From contig NC_089589.1 of assembly GCF_019320115.1 (NCBI RefSeq), positions 17,981,641-18,045,640 of the forward strand: 64,000 nucleotides of DNA, read 5' to 3'. The translations under genes were made by a program, and so were the position numbers. The notes beneath the pieces were generated by a model. That model was given only the letters and a program-made list of their open reading frames with translations, was not told the origin of the DNA and did no database searches. Position 1 is the stretch's first letter, and each line of letters starts with the position of its first letter. This document shows, piece after piece, positions 1 through 10,900 of this stretch. The DNA comes from Miscanthus floridulus (Eukaryota > Streptophyta > Magnoliopsida > Poales > Poaceae).

Positions 1-248
1 GTGTTGAGAGAGAGAGAGAGAGAAAATTATATCATTCTATGTGTATATATACATGTACTTATTTCCATGTTTTTGGATCGAAAGTGTTTTTGATTCGATT
101 CCAAAGCCTATACCTTATTATTGTTTATTCTTATGAAATATTATGTGTTATTATATTTAATTGGATTTAGTAATTCTATATGTGTTATCACATGTACTTA
201 TGTTATGTGCCATAGTAATTCTATCTATGTGTTATCTTGAAGATACAA

Positions 249-3200
249 ATGGCTGCTCCAGATGATAACTTGAATGATGACATAATGGCGGATATTATCA
301 ATGCCAGCACCAATGCGGATGTAGATGACACGAGTCAGTACTTTGCTGATTATGAGGATATCCTGAATATCCCGGTGGTTGAAGATCAATAAATTGTCGC
401 GCAAGAAAATACTGGCGAGGTATATTCGATTATCTATCATCTCTTATAGATGCATGCGTACGTATATTTGTTGTTAATCATTGTGTTTCTACTCATGTAG
501 CCGGTCTCTAGATCTACATCAACCACCGGCAAGAGTAGGAAAGTCCGAGGGCCAAAAAAGCCATTAGAGGGCCGTTTCATAATATCAGAATTCGACACCG
601 ACACCGGCAAACCATTGGGACCACATGCTCAGACATATGTCAATCAATGTGGGTTCATTGTAAGGGATAGGATCCCAGTTAGTGCTCGTGAATGGAAGCA
701 GAAGATATCCGCTCCTAATATTAGTTTTGTATCTGATCATGACAAGAACCTAGCTTGGAGAGATATCACTCAGCATTTCACATTACAAGCAGATGATGCT
801 TTGAAGGAGCTAGTGAGGGATTGGACAATGAAGAAGATGTCAACATTATTCCAGAGTTGGAAGAAGACATTGTATAAAAAGTTTATCTTGAAGAATGATA
901 CGCCGAATTTCAATGCTATGGCATTTGTCAAGTTAGAGTCCCATTGGGATGACTTCGTACAATACAAGACATCTCAAGAGAGTGAGGAACGTGTGATGAG
1001 AAATCAGCAGAATGCCCGACAGAAGCAATACCATCATCGCATGGGATCAGGTGATTATAGGAGTGCTATTCCCAAGTGGCAGAACCTAGAAGCAGAGATT
1101 ACTGCCAAGGGAATCATACCTGAAACAATAGAGAAGAACTGGCCTCAATGCGTGAAGAATTGGTTCTACGCTCATGGGGGAAGCCTAGACCCAGACACTG
1201 GTAAGCTAATTTTCAGCCAAAAAATTGAGAGAGCAACACAGAGACTAGCTCGTGCTAGAGAAGAAGCTGATAGTGGTGTTTTCAAGCCCAACAGAGAGAA
1301 GGATGAATTGACATATGCCCTAGAGAATCCCGAACACGGTGGTCGAACAAGAGGCTATGGGGTGGTTCCTTGGCTACAAGCATTCCCAACAGACAAGGAT
1401 ACCTACAGAAGCCGCCAGAGAAAGAAGGATAAGGAGGCAGAAAGAATCCGTGTATTGGAGCAATTTGTTAATGAGTCACGACAAGCATTGCTTGAATCAC
1501 GTGAACGAGAAAAATCTCTTGAGGCAAGAATGCAGGAGGAGATCAAGAGGCAAGTGCAGCTAGCAATGAGTCAAATGCAATCGCAATCAACGCCAGGAGT
1601 CACCATTAGCCCCGTTGGTCAGATGAAAAGCAGTTGTGCTTCCATGGAGCTGCCAGTTATTCAAGATGACGCTAGGTTGCGCTTCCCTATTGATGACATT
1701 ACCGAGCCTCTAACAACATGTGAGATGCACATTCCAGATGGTAATAATGCATAAATCATGGTGGTTGTCGGGGTTGTATCTCCAATAGATCGAACGAAGA
1801 CACCAAGAATCCATGGGTTAGTTATTCAACCTAGATATGCTAGCGTCTCGGTCGATAGAGTGCTCAAAGGTTACAGCAATGTTCCTCTTGACATTGAAGG
1901 CGGTGATGGGGAGAAGACACTAGGAGAAGCAGAGAAGACATTTATTCAAAGGCGCAAACACTTCATCATCATTCCTAGGGCGCCACCACTTCCCCTACCT
2001 CACCCTAGGTATGAATAAAAGTGAATGAAATATTATTTTCCATTAATTTTATATTGGCTTCAAAAATAATTGACTCACAACTTGTTTTTGTAGCAGGGTC
2101 TCCCCCCAGCCTAGCCCAATCATTCATTCCCCATCTCATCACAGTGTCGCGGGGGGCGAGACGACTTCATCCCCACGGAGATCTCCAACTCCTACACCGG
2201 CCCCATCGCCTCCACAATGATCTCCAACTCCTACACCGGCCCCACCGCCTCCACAACGATCTCCAACGCCTCCACGCCGGTCTCCAACACCGGCCTCATC
2301 GCCTCCACGCCGGTCTCCAACACCGCCCCCACCCCCTCCACAGCGACGCACTACAGAGACGTCTAAGGTCCCGGCGGCAAAGAAGACCCCGAAAAAAAGA
2401 GTTATTTCTCAAGAAATACTTCCTGAAAAGACTGATAAGCAAATAGCAGCTGAAGAAGACAAAAAAAGTGAAAGATTTTTTTATAGATATCCAAAAGCAG
2501 AGACAAGCGAAGCTTAAGGAGAAGCCATACTTTTACATACCATGAGATCTGCTGAGGCAGAAGGTCGAAGCTCACAAGAAAAAGATGCGTGAAGTTCGTA
2601 AGCCTCCGCCACTATCAGACTATGACCGCTCCCTCGTGAAGTCACATGATGCAGATAAGAAAAGGAAAAGAGCATCAGGGAAGGATGTCCCACAGCTCGG
2701 ACAACAAAAACAACCAATGCCAAATCTTGTTGTTGCTAATGAATATGGTTCCAACATAGAAGTCTATCGACCAGACAACTCTGGAGAAGTGTCGGTTCAA
2801 GACCTTAATGCTTTTTTTGAACTAACTGGTTTAACATTGGATCAATTGATGGGCAAAGCTCCAATCTAGAACCTAGAAGTTGATACCTAGAAGACTTATA
2901 AATTTAGCAAAAGTATGTACAACCCTGCGGCTCTGAATAAATTGGGTACACAAATGTACTTGCTCAACAAGTGGTACATGCAGGCATGTGGCAGGGGTGA
3001 GGAGTGGATATTTGTCAGAATTAGAGACCATCATTACTTCCGTGGCGATGACATCTTACATATTAGTTTCGAAGAATTGCATCAACTATACCATATGGAC
3101 GCTCTAGACAAATCAATCATTAGCTGCTTTTGTTTGTAAGTGATTCTTACTTTTATTTAATAAACTCACTTCCATGCGTACGTGTATATAATTATCCTCA

Positions 3201-4169
3201 CATGTAACTTATATTTATATACAGATTCCAGATGTCAGAGCTCTAAAGAATACAAGACACCAGTGTTGGCTTCATTGATCCTTATATCGTATTCAAAACC
3301 GATATTATTGTCAAGGAGCAGTGGGTATCTGAAGCACAGAAGAATATCATGAGGTTCTTCGTGAAGCAGCACGACAAGACAACAATACTTTTCCCGTACA
3401 ACTTTCAGTAAGTGTTAATAATAATGTAGTCTACACATTTTATGTAATATCAATACAACTTATATGCATGTACGTGTGTGGATAAACCAATGCAGGTTTC
3501 ACTGGATACTCATTGTCATTGAGTTAAACTCAAGTCGGTTAGTAATCTTGGACTCGTTGAGAAAAGAGCTGGCACTATACCAAGATACGATAGACATTAT
3601 CCAGGGGTAATTTCGATCTCTCGCGCACAACTATTATTGAATAGACTTTGCCATAATTTATTAACGATCGTACATTATTGGTCGCACAGGGTTTGGAAAG
3701 AGTTTATTCGGCAACACCGCAAGGATTGCAAGGCACCACTTAACGTAGTTGAAATACCAGTAAGTTGTACTATATATACTTTTCCCACGTGTTTAATTAC
3801 TATATCGTACTTCAATTTATGTGTGAGATGATGAGAATAATCTTCTTCTCGTACAGTGGTGTTTGCGGCAGCAACCAGGTAATAACTTGTGTGGATACTA
3901 CGTTTGTGAATTTATCACTGCACACATAAGAAGAACTCCTGAAGATGTCCTCAGAGTACGTATATATCAATTTTTTATTTATTTTTAAATGAATATATAT
4001 ATATATGTATTAATACTTTTCCTTTTATTTCAAATGCAAGACTGAATGGTTGAAATAAAGGGTCATGCAAAAAGACTATCTGAAAGCAGTTCAAGAGTCA
4101 ATAGCAGGATTTCTTCTAGAAAAAGTGTTAAATCCCAACGGCGAGTTCTACTTTGATCCTAAGGAATAA
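249..4169 (+). pseudogene. CACTA ORF2 with Ulp1-like cysteine peptidase domain, degenerate
   Basis: A multi-exon reading frame of the second ORF common in grass CACTA elements. Exon 1 starts at ATG 249 and meets an in-frame TAA at 390. Exon 2 opens after AG at 500 and runs to an in-frame TAA at 1752-1754, after which the same frame continues to about 2018 (IHGLVIQPRYASVSVDRVL). A proline-rich, repeat-encoded stretch follows, then a conserved EHYFRGDD-type block near 2915-3139. The C-terminal part is split over exons at about 3225-3410, 3495-3606, 3690-3762 and 3856-3958. It keeps the Ulp1 triad by motif: His in QFHW (junction at 3410/3495), Asp in VILDS and Cys in NNLCGYYVCEF. A further in-frame stop lies near 4057 and the last exon ends FYFDPKE at 4169. 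Ulp1/SENP families cleave SUMO-like proteins; the role in transposons is not established. At least three stops make this copy non-functional. Confidence 0.82.
2178..2345 (+). repeat. 33-39 bp minisatellite encoding Ser/Pro/Thr-rich repeats
   Basis: About five imperfect tandem copies of a unit beginning TCTCCAACxCCTxCxCCGGCC and ending CGCCTCCA. Translated in the transposon frame it gives SPTPTPAPSPPQ-like repeats. It lies inside the transposon ORF between the DNA-binding-like half and the peptidase half, so it is probably a low-complexity linker that varies in length between copies. Confidence 0.75.
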
Positions 4170-4480
4170 ATGATGTAAATTAAATGTTTATTGATATCGT
4201 TATTTTCGAGAACAAGATTATGAAAGTGTTGTATATATACATATATATCTATAATATATATAGTTTCATACTTTATTCGAATATAATAATGCTCGAGATG
4301 AGAATTAGATGTAATTATATGCGTGCGTGTATTTATATTAGCAGCGTAGAATACGTACATAAAAACATATTATATATTAAATAAATATGTGTAACTGAAC
4401 TGAAAACAAATTAAACAAAAAAAAAGAAAAAGAAAAGGAACCTGGACTAAAGGGTGCGGCCACGTTTGCTCGGCTGGAGG

Positions 4481-4625
4481 GCCTTTAGTCCCGGTTGGTA
4501 ACACCAACCGGGACTAAAGGTCCCTCTTTGATCCCGGCTCGATGACCCGGGACTGAAGGTTCCACCTTTAATCCCGGGATCATTGTCCCGGCGTGGTAAC
4601 CGGGACTAAAGGCCGTTACCGCCCG
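4481..4625. repeat. CACTA subterminal repeat array with an 18-bp hairpin
   Basis: Repeated CCGGGACTAAAGG / CCTTTAGTCCCGG motifs in both orientations. The strongest pair, 4482-4499 and 4503-4520, forms a perfect 18-bp stem around a 3-nt loop. In CACTA elements such subterminal repeats are binding sites for the TNPA-type regulatory protein. Confidence 0.85.
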
Positions 4626-4653
4626 GGACAAAAAAGGACATCCTGTAGTAGTG

Positions 4654-5849
4654 GTACGATGGTGCATAACTAACACACCCCTGAAAGCAAACACCCTATT
4701 ATATTGCCAGACAACTGAAGATGGTAGAAAATGTTACCTTGAAAAAAAGATCATATCATTAGAAGCAAGTATATAGGGATTTCCTCTCTGAACCTTAAGC
4801 CGTAACTCAAATATTATTTGACTGCAAGTATTCGACTGTAGAGGTGTAACCACAAGCAGGATAATCAAAATCCAAAACCAGGATTCTGTCTATCAAGTAC
4901 ATAATAGAGTACAAATGCCACCCAACTGCTACAGAATATGGCTTGCCTAAAGTTCTGTTCTCCTAGACATGTTTAGCACCTTACCTGTTACAAACAAGTA
5001 TTAACTTGCATTAAATGGAAACAATTTCTATTCTGTTCTATTTCCAAAATTTCTATGCAAACTTTCTCATATAGAGTCCCAGGAATGTGAATGCTACTGA
5101 TTGCCTGTTAATTGACTACAGTGGGCCCTTTTTATTAGGTTGAACTTTTCTGCATTGATTGAACTAATCATTTGTATTGCATTTCTTATGTGAATCAGAG
5201 AAATAACACTTAGTGATGCGCTAAGGTATCAAATTCAAGTCCAAATGAAACTAATGAACAAATTGAAGTAAGATAGATTTACATCTGGCCACACACAAAA
5301 GTTTCTGCAAGACCACAGGCAATTTGATTTCACTGCAACAAATAGCAGAAAATAAGGATTGGAATACATCCTATGAGAGTTAACAACTAACAAATATACT
5401 CTATAAAATGAAGATTGCTGCCAGTATTTTTGTACGTGGCTGAGCAGAACTATGGCCAAGGTCGTTCATCCTAATATTCCCTTGGAGTTCATCACAATAG
5501 GATAATACAAGACTTATTACTCAGCACCCCAGTAAGGACTCAACAACTGATTACTAAACCAATGATGCTGTGACATTGGACACTTAGATATTTGTCAAAC
5601 AATAGGTATTGCTCAGATGACTAAAATTAATACAGAATTTGAACTAAATTGATTTTATTTGGTTGACGACTTGGGTTTATGCCATTAAAATAGAAGGGTC
5701 AAGGTCTCAGGGCTGCAAAGGACTTGGATGTGGCTAAATTTTTTTTTGCATTGGATTACAGTTATTATCATGTAAAAGAGGGCCCATGCTTTCCTTTCAA
5801 GGATATCTCATGGTTGTGCTGCATATCCATAATTTAAAGATTTGTTATA
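4654..5849. other. Non-coding AT-rich stretch, nothing recognised
   Basis: No open frame with recognisable protein, no terminal repeats and no RNA gene seen on either strand. It is the flank into which the CACTA element inserted. Confidence 0.6.
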
Positions 5850-6378
5850 TACTGCTAAAATGCATACCACGGAAGCTAAAAGGCAAGTTTTATAGGACGG
5901 CGATTAGACCTGCTATGTTGTATGGTGCAGAATGTTGGCCTACGAAAAGACAACATGTTCAACAGATAAGTGTCGCGAAATGCGTATGTTGCGTTGGATT
6001 TGCGGTCATACAAGAAGGGATCGATTTCGAAACGATGATATACGTGATAGATTAGGGGTAACACTAATTGAAGAAAAGCTTGTCCAACACCGGTTGAGAT
6101 GGTTTGGACATGTCCAACGGAGACCTCCAGAGGCACCGGTGCGTAGTGGAATCCTAAGCCAGGAGTAACGTGAAGAGAGGCAGAGGAAGACCGAAGTTGA
6201 CTTGGGTAGAGGCAATAAAAGGAGACTTGAAAAGATGGAATATACCCAAAGACTTAGCCTTATATATGAGTGCTTGAAAAACAGCTATTCACATGCCTGA
6301 ACCTTGATTGCTTCTGCTGGGTTTCAACTCTAGCCTACCCCAACTTGTTTGGGACTTAAAGGCTTTGTTGTTGTTGTT
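5850..6378 (+). pseudogene. 3' end of a grass LINE (reverse transcriptase C-terminal tail)
   Basis: The translation [20 protein letters not shown] continues as [12 protein letters not shown], then shifts frame near 5970 to [15 protein letters not shown]...[19 protein letters not shown]. It shifts again near 6165 to RGRGRPKLTWVEAIK...AIHMPEP. This is the well-known C-terminal tail of LINE-type reverse transcriptase ORFs in grasses. The element ends with CTTGTTTGGGACTTAAAGGC and a TTG-repeat tail at 6364-6378, the usual 3' end of this LINE group. Two or more frameshifts and 5' truncation make it dead. Confidence 0.85.
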
Positions 6379-7900
6379 ATATACTGCTGAACTTAAGAGG
6401 ATTTGTGATTCAATTATAGTATACGTTTCTTTGCACTGCTTCTCAAGAGGATCGTTTCTGTTTATCGCTTGACAGAGGGTTCCTGGTTGACCTTTCTAGA
6501 TGTGTGTTTCCTTTCAGCAGCAGGTTGTCTCCTTAAAAGGTACTCTCTACAGTGTCCAGTACTGCATGTTTAATTGTTTTTCTTTTTTTGTCTGGCTTGT
6601 AATCCTTCATAATTGTTACTGCTACCTTCATTAAAGAGAAAGGAATAAAACATTAGTGCACAGAGCTCACCATAAATCCCTTATCTGTACTTTTTCCTCA
6701 AATCAAATCAGTCAATTGTTCATTCCTTTTACCTGAACACAGTCATTATTCAATCTGAACTGAATCGGTACCTTGCAAATTTCCCTATTTCAATGTCAAG
6801 GAATATAATCTGATGCACGACGCCCAACGTCAGCGCCAGCTGCTTCAATTGACGGAAAACGTGCTGGCTGCATAGGTGATTCAGTAAACCAACATATTTG
6901 CCCGCCACCTGCTTCAATTGGCGGACATCATGCTTGCTGCACAGGTGAATCAGTAAACCAACATATTTGCCTGATCGTTCAACTGATTTTAGGCAAAGAC
7001 TATTGCGTGTTGTAGGCTATAGCTCAGATGTTGAGAGATTTCCTATTATTCCAATCATTTGTGTGCTGTACCCCATCAGGAAGTGAGAAACCATCATTGT
7101 TGCATGCATTTACAGATTTCAGATGGATAGATAGGTGTTAGTGTTCCTGGATGAATTGCTCTTTACCTGATAGAGCAAAGAAATTCATTGTTGGCACTTG
7201 ATTTGTTAGTGCATAGGACAAAAGCTATACAGTAAAAAAACCAATAAATTCTGGTTCAGGTTGTACAATGATTTGGTATGCATTTCTTAATTTTAAGTGG
7301 TTGTTTATACAAACTTTTATGAGCCAGTGGCCCAATCAAACTATACTACGTGCTTGATTATTTTCCTCTAAGAAGTCAGGTTCAATATGCTAGCCTTGTG
7401 ATTAATTCTATATGCATAGCCAATTAGGCATGCACAGAGGCTTTTTTCAGTTTCATCCATATGTTCCTATATGCATTCTAAAAAAGGGATCAAAATTCTT
7501 TATGTATGATTATGCCTGTGTTCAAGGAATATATCAGTTGCAAAACTGAATCCACGAAGTCGGTTTTATGTTGTCCTGGAAAAAAGAGTTGAAGCAGAAA
7601 TGAATTCACCGATGTCATTTTTTCACGTTTTCTGTTTTCTGTCTATAACTGTATGTTAAGTAACAGAATTTTGCCGTCTTTGTGTAGTGCTCGAGCCTGA
7701 TAACAGACTGAGTGGATGCAGTCCAGTATCCTCCGTCGAGATTGACAAACTTGGAACTTTTGAGAAAGAAAAAAAAAGGTTTGATTATCTTATTAGGAAT
7801 CACAATGGGTGAACAATGCTTGAGGCCAAATAAATGCTCAAAGCTTAAAATATTTTTGGGGTTCACAATGATTTGTACATTGATAATTTCACACATTAGG
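6379..7900. other. Non-coding stretch between LINE tail and Helitron
   Basis: AT-rich with no supportable gene. It contains the 69-bp tandem repeat listed separately. The Helitron 5' end must lie near the right edge but was not pinned down. Confidence 0.5.
6834..6971. repeat. Two tandem copies of a 69-bp unit
   Basis: TGCTTCAATT recurs at 6841 and 6910, and both copies end in CAGTAAACCAACATATTTGC. About ten substitutions separate the copies, so the duplication is old. Confidence 0.85.
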
Positions 7901-10900
7901 CGGCACGTCATTTTAATAATTTGAACGTGGTTGAGATTTGTTTATACAAACGATTTTGTTTTGTTTTTCCTTTGGTACATGGTTCTCAATATTTTAATTT
8001 AATCAAATTACTCGGGCTACATACAATGTCTTCATTATTTTTGCTTTGATTCTTTGTGGTCGATCTTTGCTTCATGGACCCAGAAAAAAATAGCAGTGCA
8101 CGCACTCCATTTGGAGACCTGACTAACACTACCAATGCTGGTAAATAGCGAGACACATATATTAATGATTCGATATATATATTTGCTGTCACAATAAGTA
8201 CATCTATTTATGATAAATCAGGAAGTCAAAGTGTATCCAATTGAAGGATACAAGTCGATGACCCTATGGAGCGTAAAAGGCAGAGAGAAAGAGCACGACG
8301 GGCGGCAATGACTAAGGAACAAAAGGTTGAAATAAATAGAAAGCAACGTGAAAACTATCATAAAAGAAAAGCGCAAGCTATGCTGCTAAGAGAATCCGAA
8401 GATGATGCACTGACAACATGTATGGTTACGTTTGTTTGAGCTCGGACATGTGGTTTTATTGATAATTTGATGGTTTGCAAAGACAATATGGTGCCGTAAT
8501 AATGAATGCCAATGTTTTTTTTGTGTAGGTCAACCCATAAACAATATTGTAGAGGACGGGAGTGTTGTTGACTTAACTAATAAAACACCTCAACCCAGTC
8601 CAGGTGTTACAAGACCAGTGCAAATAGTAGGAACATCATTTTCATCGAACGACATGCATAAAGTTGATTGTGTTACCCCTACACCCTATGCTGTTAAACC
8701 ATGTACACCAATTTCATCAAGAAGTCAGTACCTCAGTGAGTGGTACAAAAATATGACGCCTGAGCAGAGGGAAGCAAGGCTTGAACGCCAAAGGCTGCCC
8801 AATACTCTTCCTGGCCGTAAGCAGGCAAAGAAAATCTCTAAAGAAAGGTTAAAAGAGGTCCGAAAAAACACTCTTCACCAGGAATCCATTGCCATGGAGA
8901 ACCCAATCTATGTTCCAGAGCTCGTGTGGCCCACTATAGAAGTATCTGAGCCTCATGGAACCACACCAACCATTGGTGAATCGTTGATCCCCAAGGTCAT
9001 GGAAACACCCCTTTACATCCCACCAGATTCAGTGGAGATGATGGAGATGGATAAAGACGGCTGCAATGATATACTACCTTGCCAAGTGACACATAGACGA
9101 CATGTGCCATGTGGGGAAAGACAAATATTGTTGGCACGTCAAAACATGTTGTTTGAAGAATGCATTGGTGGTAAACAAAAACAAACTGCTAAACAAAGTG
9201 AGCTAGATAACGCGAATGAGACGCAGCCTGTAACTCAATCGACCGTTGTCAACAACAGTAAATACTAAGGCTTTCCGTATCCCATAGTTGATATGATTCA
9301 ATGTTTTACTTGTACCAATCGTGCTCATGCTATGCTTGACAGAAAGCGTCGGACCAAGCGTCCATCCTACCTCAGCTACACACGCAACCATCCATTGATG
9401 ATAGTGGTAATTTACAATGTTGTTAATAATCCTTTGAGTATGTTCTCTAAAACCCATGTTCAAATAAATCAAGCCCCTATGATGGAAACAGATGATCACG
9501 ACGGTGATATATTTGAGGAGGACGAGGAAGAGGATGAGGGATACCTATTCGCTGGGCAAGGTACTTGTCACAACTTTTGAATCACATTCAAATGTTGCAC
9601 AAGTGTGTCTAAAATATTGTCGTTTAAATACCCTTGCAGAAGAAGAAGATGAGGAGGGTGTCCAGATCAATGACTCAGATGAAGATAACTCTTCTATCCC
9701 TGACACACTCGATCCATATGAAAAGGTGTACAGTAACATGCCAACAAATACACATATTCTCAAACCTGTCAAAGATTGTAAGCATTGTGGTGCGAAGAAG
9801 TTTGAGTCCGAGCCACCTAGGTTCTGTTGCCGTAGCGGAAAGGTGCATCTAAATGCACCGGACACTCCTGATGAACTTGTGAGGCTTTGGTCAAGTGTAG
9901 ATGCTGATGCTAGACACTTCCTTAACAACATTAGGTTCTTCAATGGCCATTTCTCATTCACTTCTCTATATTGTCACCTTGATAGTGCTACTGCTAACAT
10001 GAAAACACTGGCATTTACACCTTCTGTGCACATGGTCAAATCTATCACAACATAAGGTCATTTGGTATAGAAGATGGTAAGGAGCCTAGGCATCTAGAGC
10101 TTTACTTCTATGATGATGATCCGAGCCTTGAGCACTGGTACCGAAAGTGCCGCGAAGAGCAGTGCCAAAAAGATAAGGAAGTCATTCAAAGGTTGGTGGC
10201 TATCCTTCGTGATAACCCGTACTCACAACATCTCAGGAGTATGGGGCAGGCTGCACACCTTGAGGACTACTGTGTCACACTGAACCTTGATCAACAGCTT
10301 GACCAAAGAACGTACAACGTGTCTTTGACTTCAGAGGTGGCTGTTGTTTGGATCGAGGGGAGCGAACGCTTGTGTCAGTTCAAGAACAGTGTAGTACTAC
10401 ATGGGAAGGATAGAGGCATACAAGGCATACGATCATATCATGGATGCTACGATACTCTTTCATACCCTCTATTCTTCCCTAGGGGTGAGCTTGGATGGCA
10501 TATGGATATTCCAAAAAAAAGGTGTTAGTATAGAGGAAGTCAATACGGCGCGTGCCCTTCGTAAAGCTTGTAGTGGTACAGAAGAAGAATTAGGTTAGTT
10601 TTTTCTTCTTCTTTTCACATAGACTTCTACATTTGTGCTATAAACAACTCTAATCCATGGTTCTTATATGTGTAGTATCTCCTGGTAACCTATGTGTGTT
10701 TGTCCGTGACTACTACTGCTACAAGTTCCAGATGAGGCCTAGAATTTTTAATCCAATACTTTTCGGAGGGCGTCTTTTTCAACATTTTGCTGTTGACACT
10801 TACATCAAGATTGAGAGCTTGCGATTGGATTATATACGCAACCATCAGAGGGAGATTAGGGCTGACCTATACCAAGGTTGGTGGATAGTCTGCATGCTGG

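Larger units (their letters stand above)
1..4653 (+). mobile_element. CACTA (En/Spm-type) DNA transposon, 3' portion
   Basis: The right end reads CCTGTAGTAGTG at 4642-4653, the reverse complement of the CACTACTACAGG terminus of CACTA elements. It is preceded by a dense array of CCGGGACTAAAGG-type subterminal repeats. The 5' end and the TNP2-like transposase lie outside the window. Internally there is a degenerate second ORF with an Ulp1-like peptidase domain. The 3-bp target duplication cannot be confirmed because only one end is visible; the right flank begins GTA. A short GA microsatellite sits at 6-25. Confidence 0.9.

Noticed and set aside
2021..2446. 141-codon His/Leu/Arg-rich open frame over the minisatellite
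   Set aside because: Out-of-frame reading of the repeat; the frame matching the rest of the transposon ORF is Pro/Ser/Thr-rich.
4184..4384. AT-rich 66-70 codon frames on both strands
   Set aside because: Ile/Tyr/Asn-rich low-complexity translation of AT-repeat sequence just after the transposon ORF.
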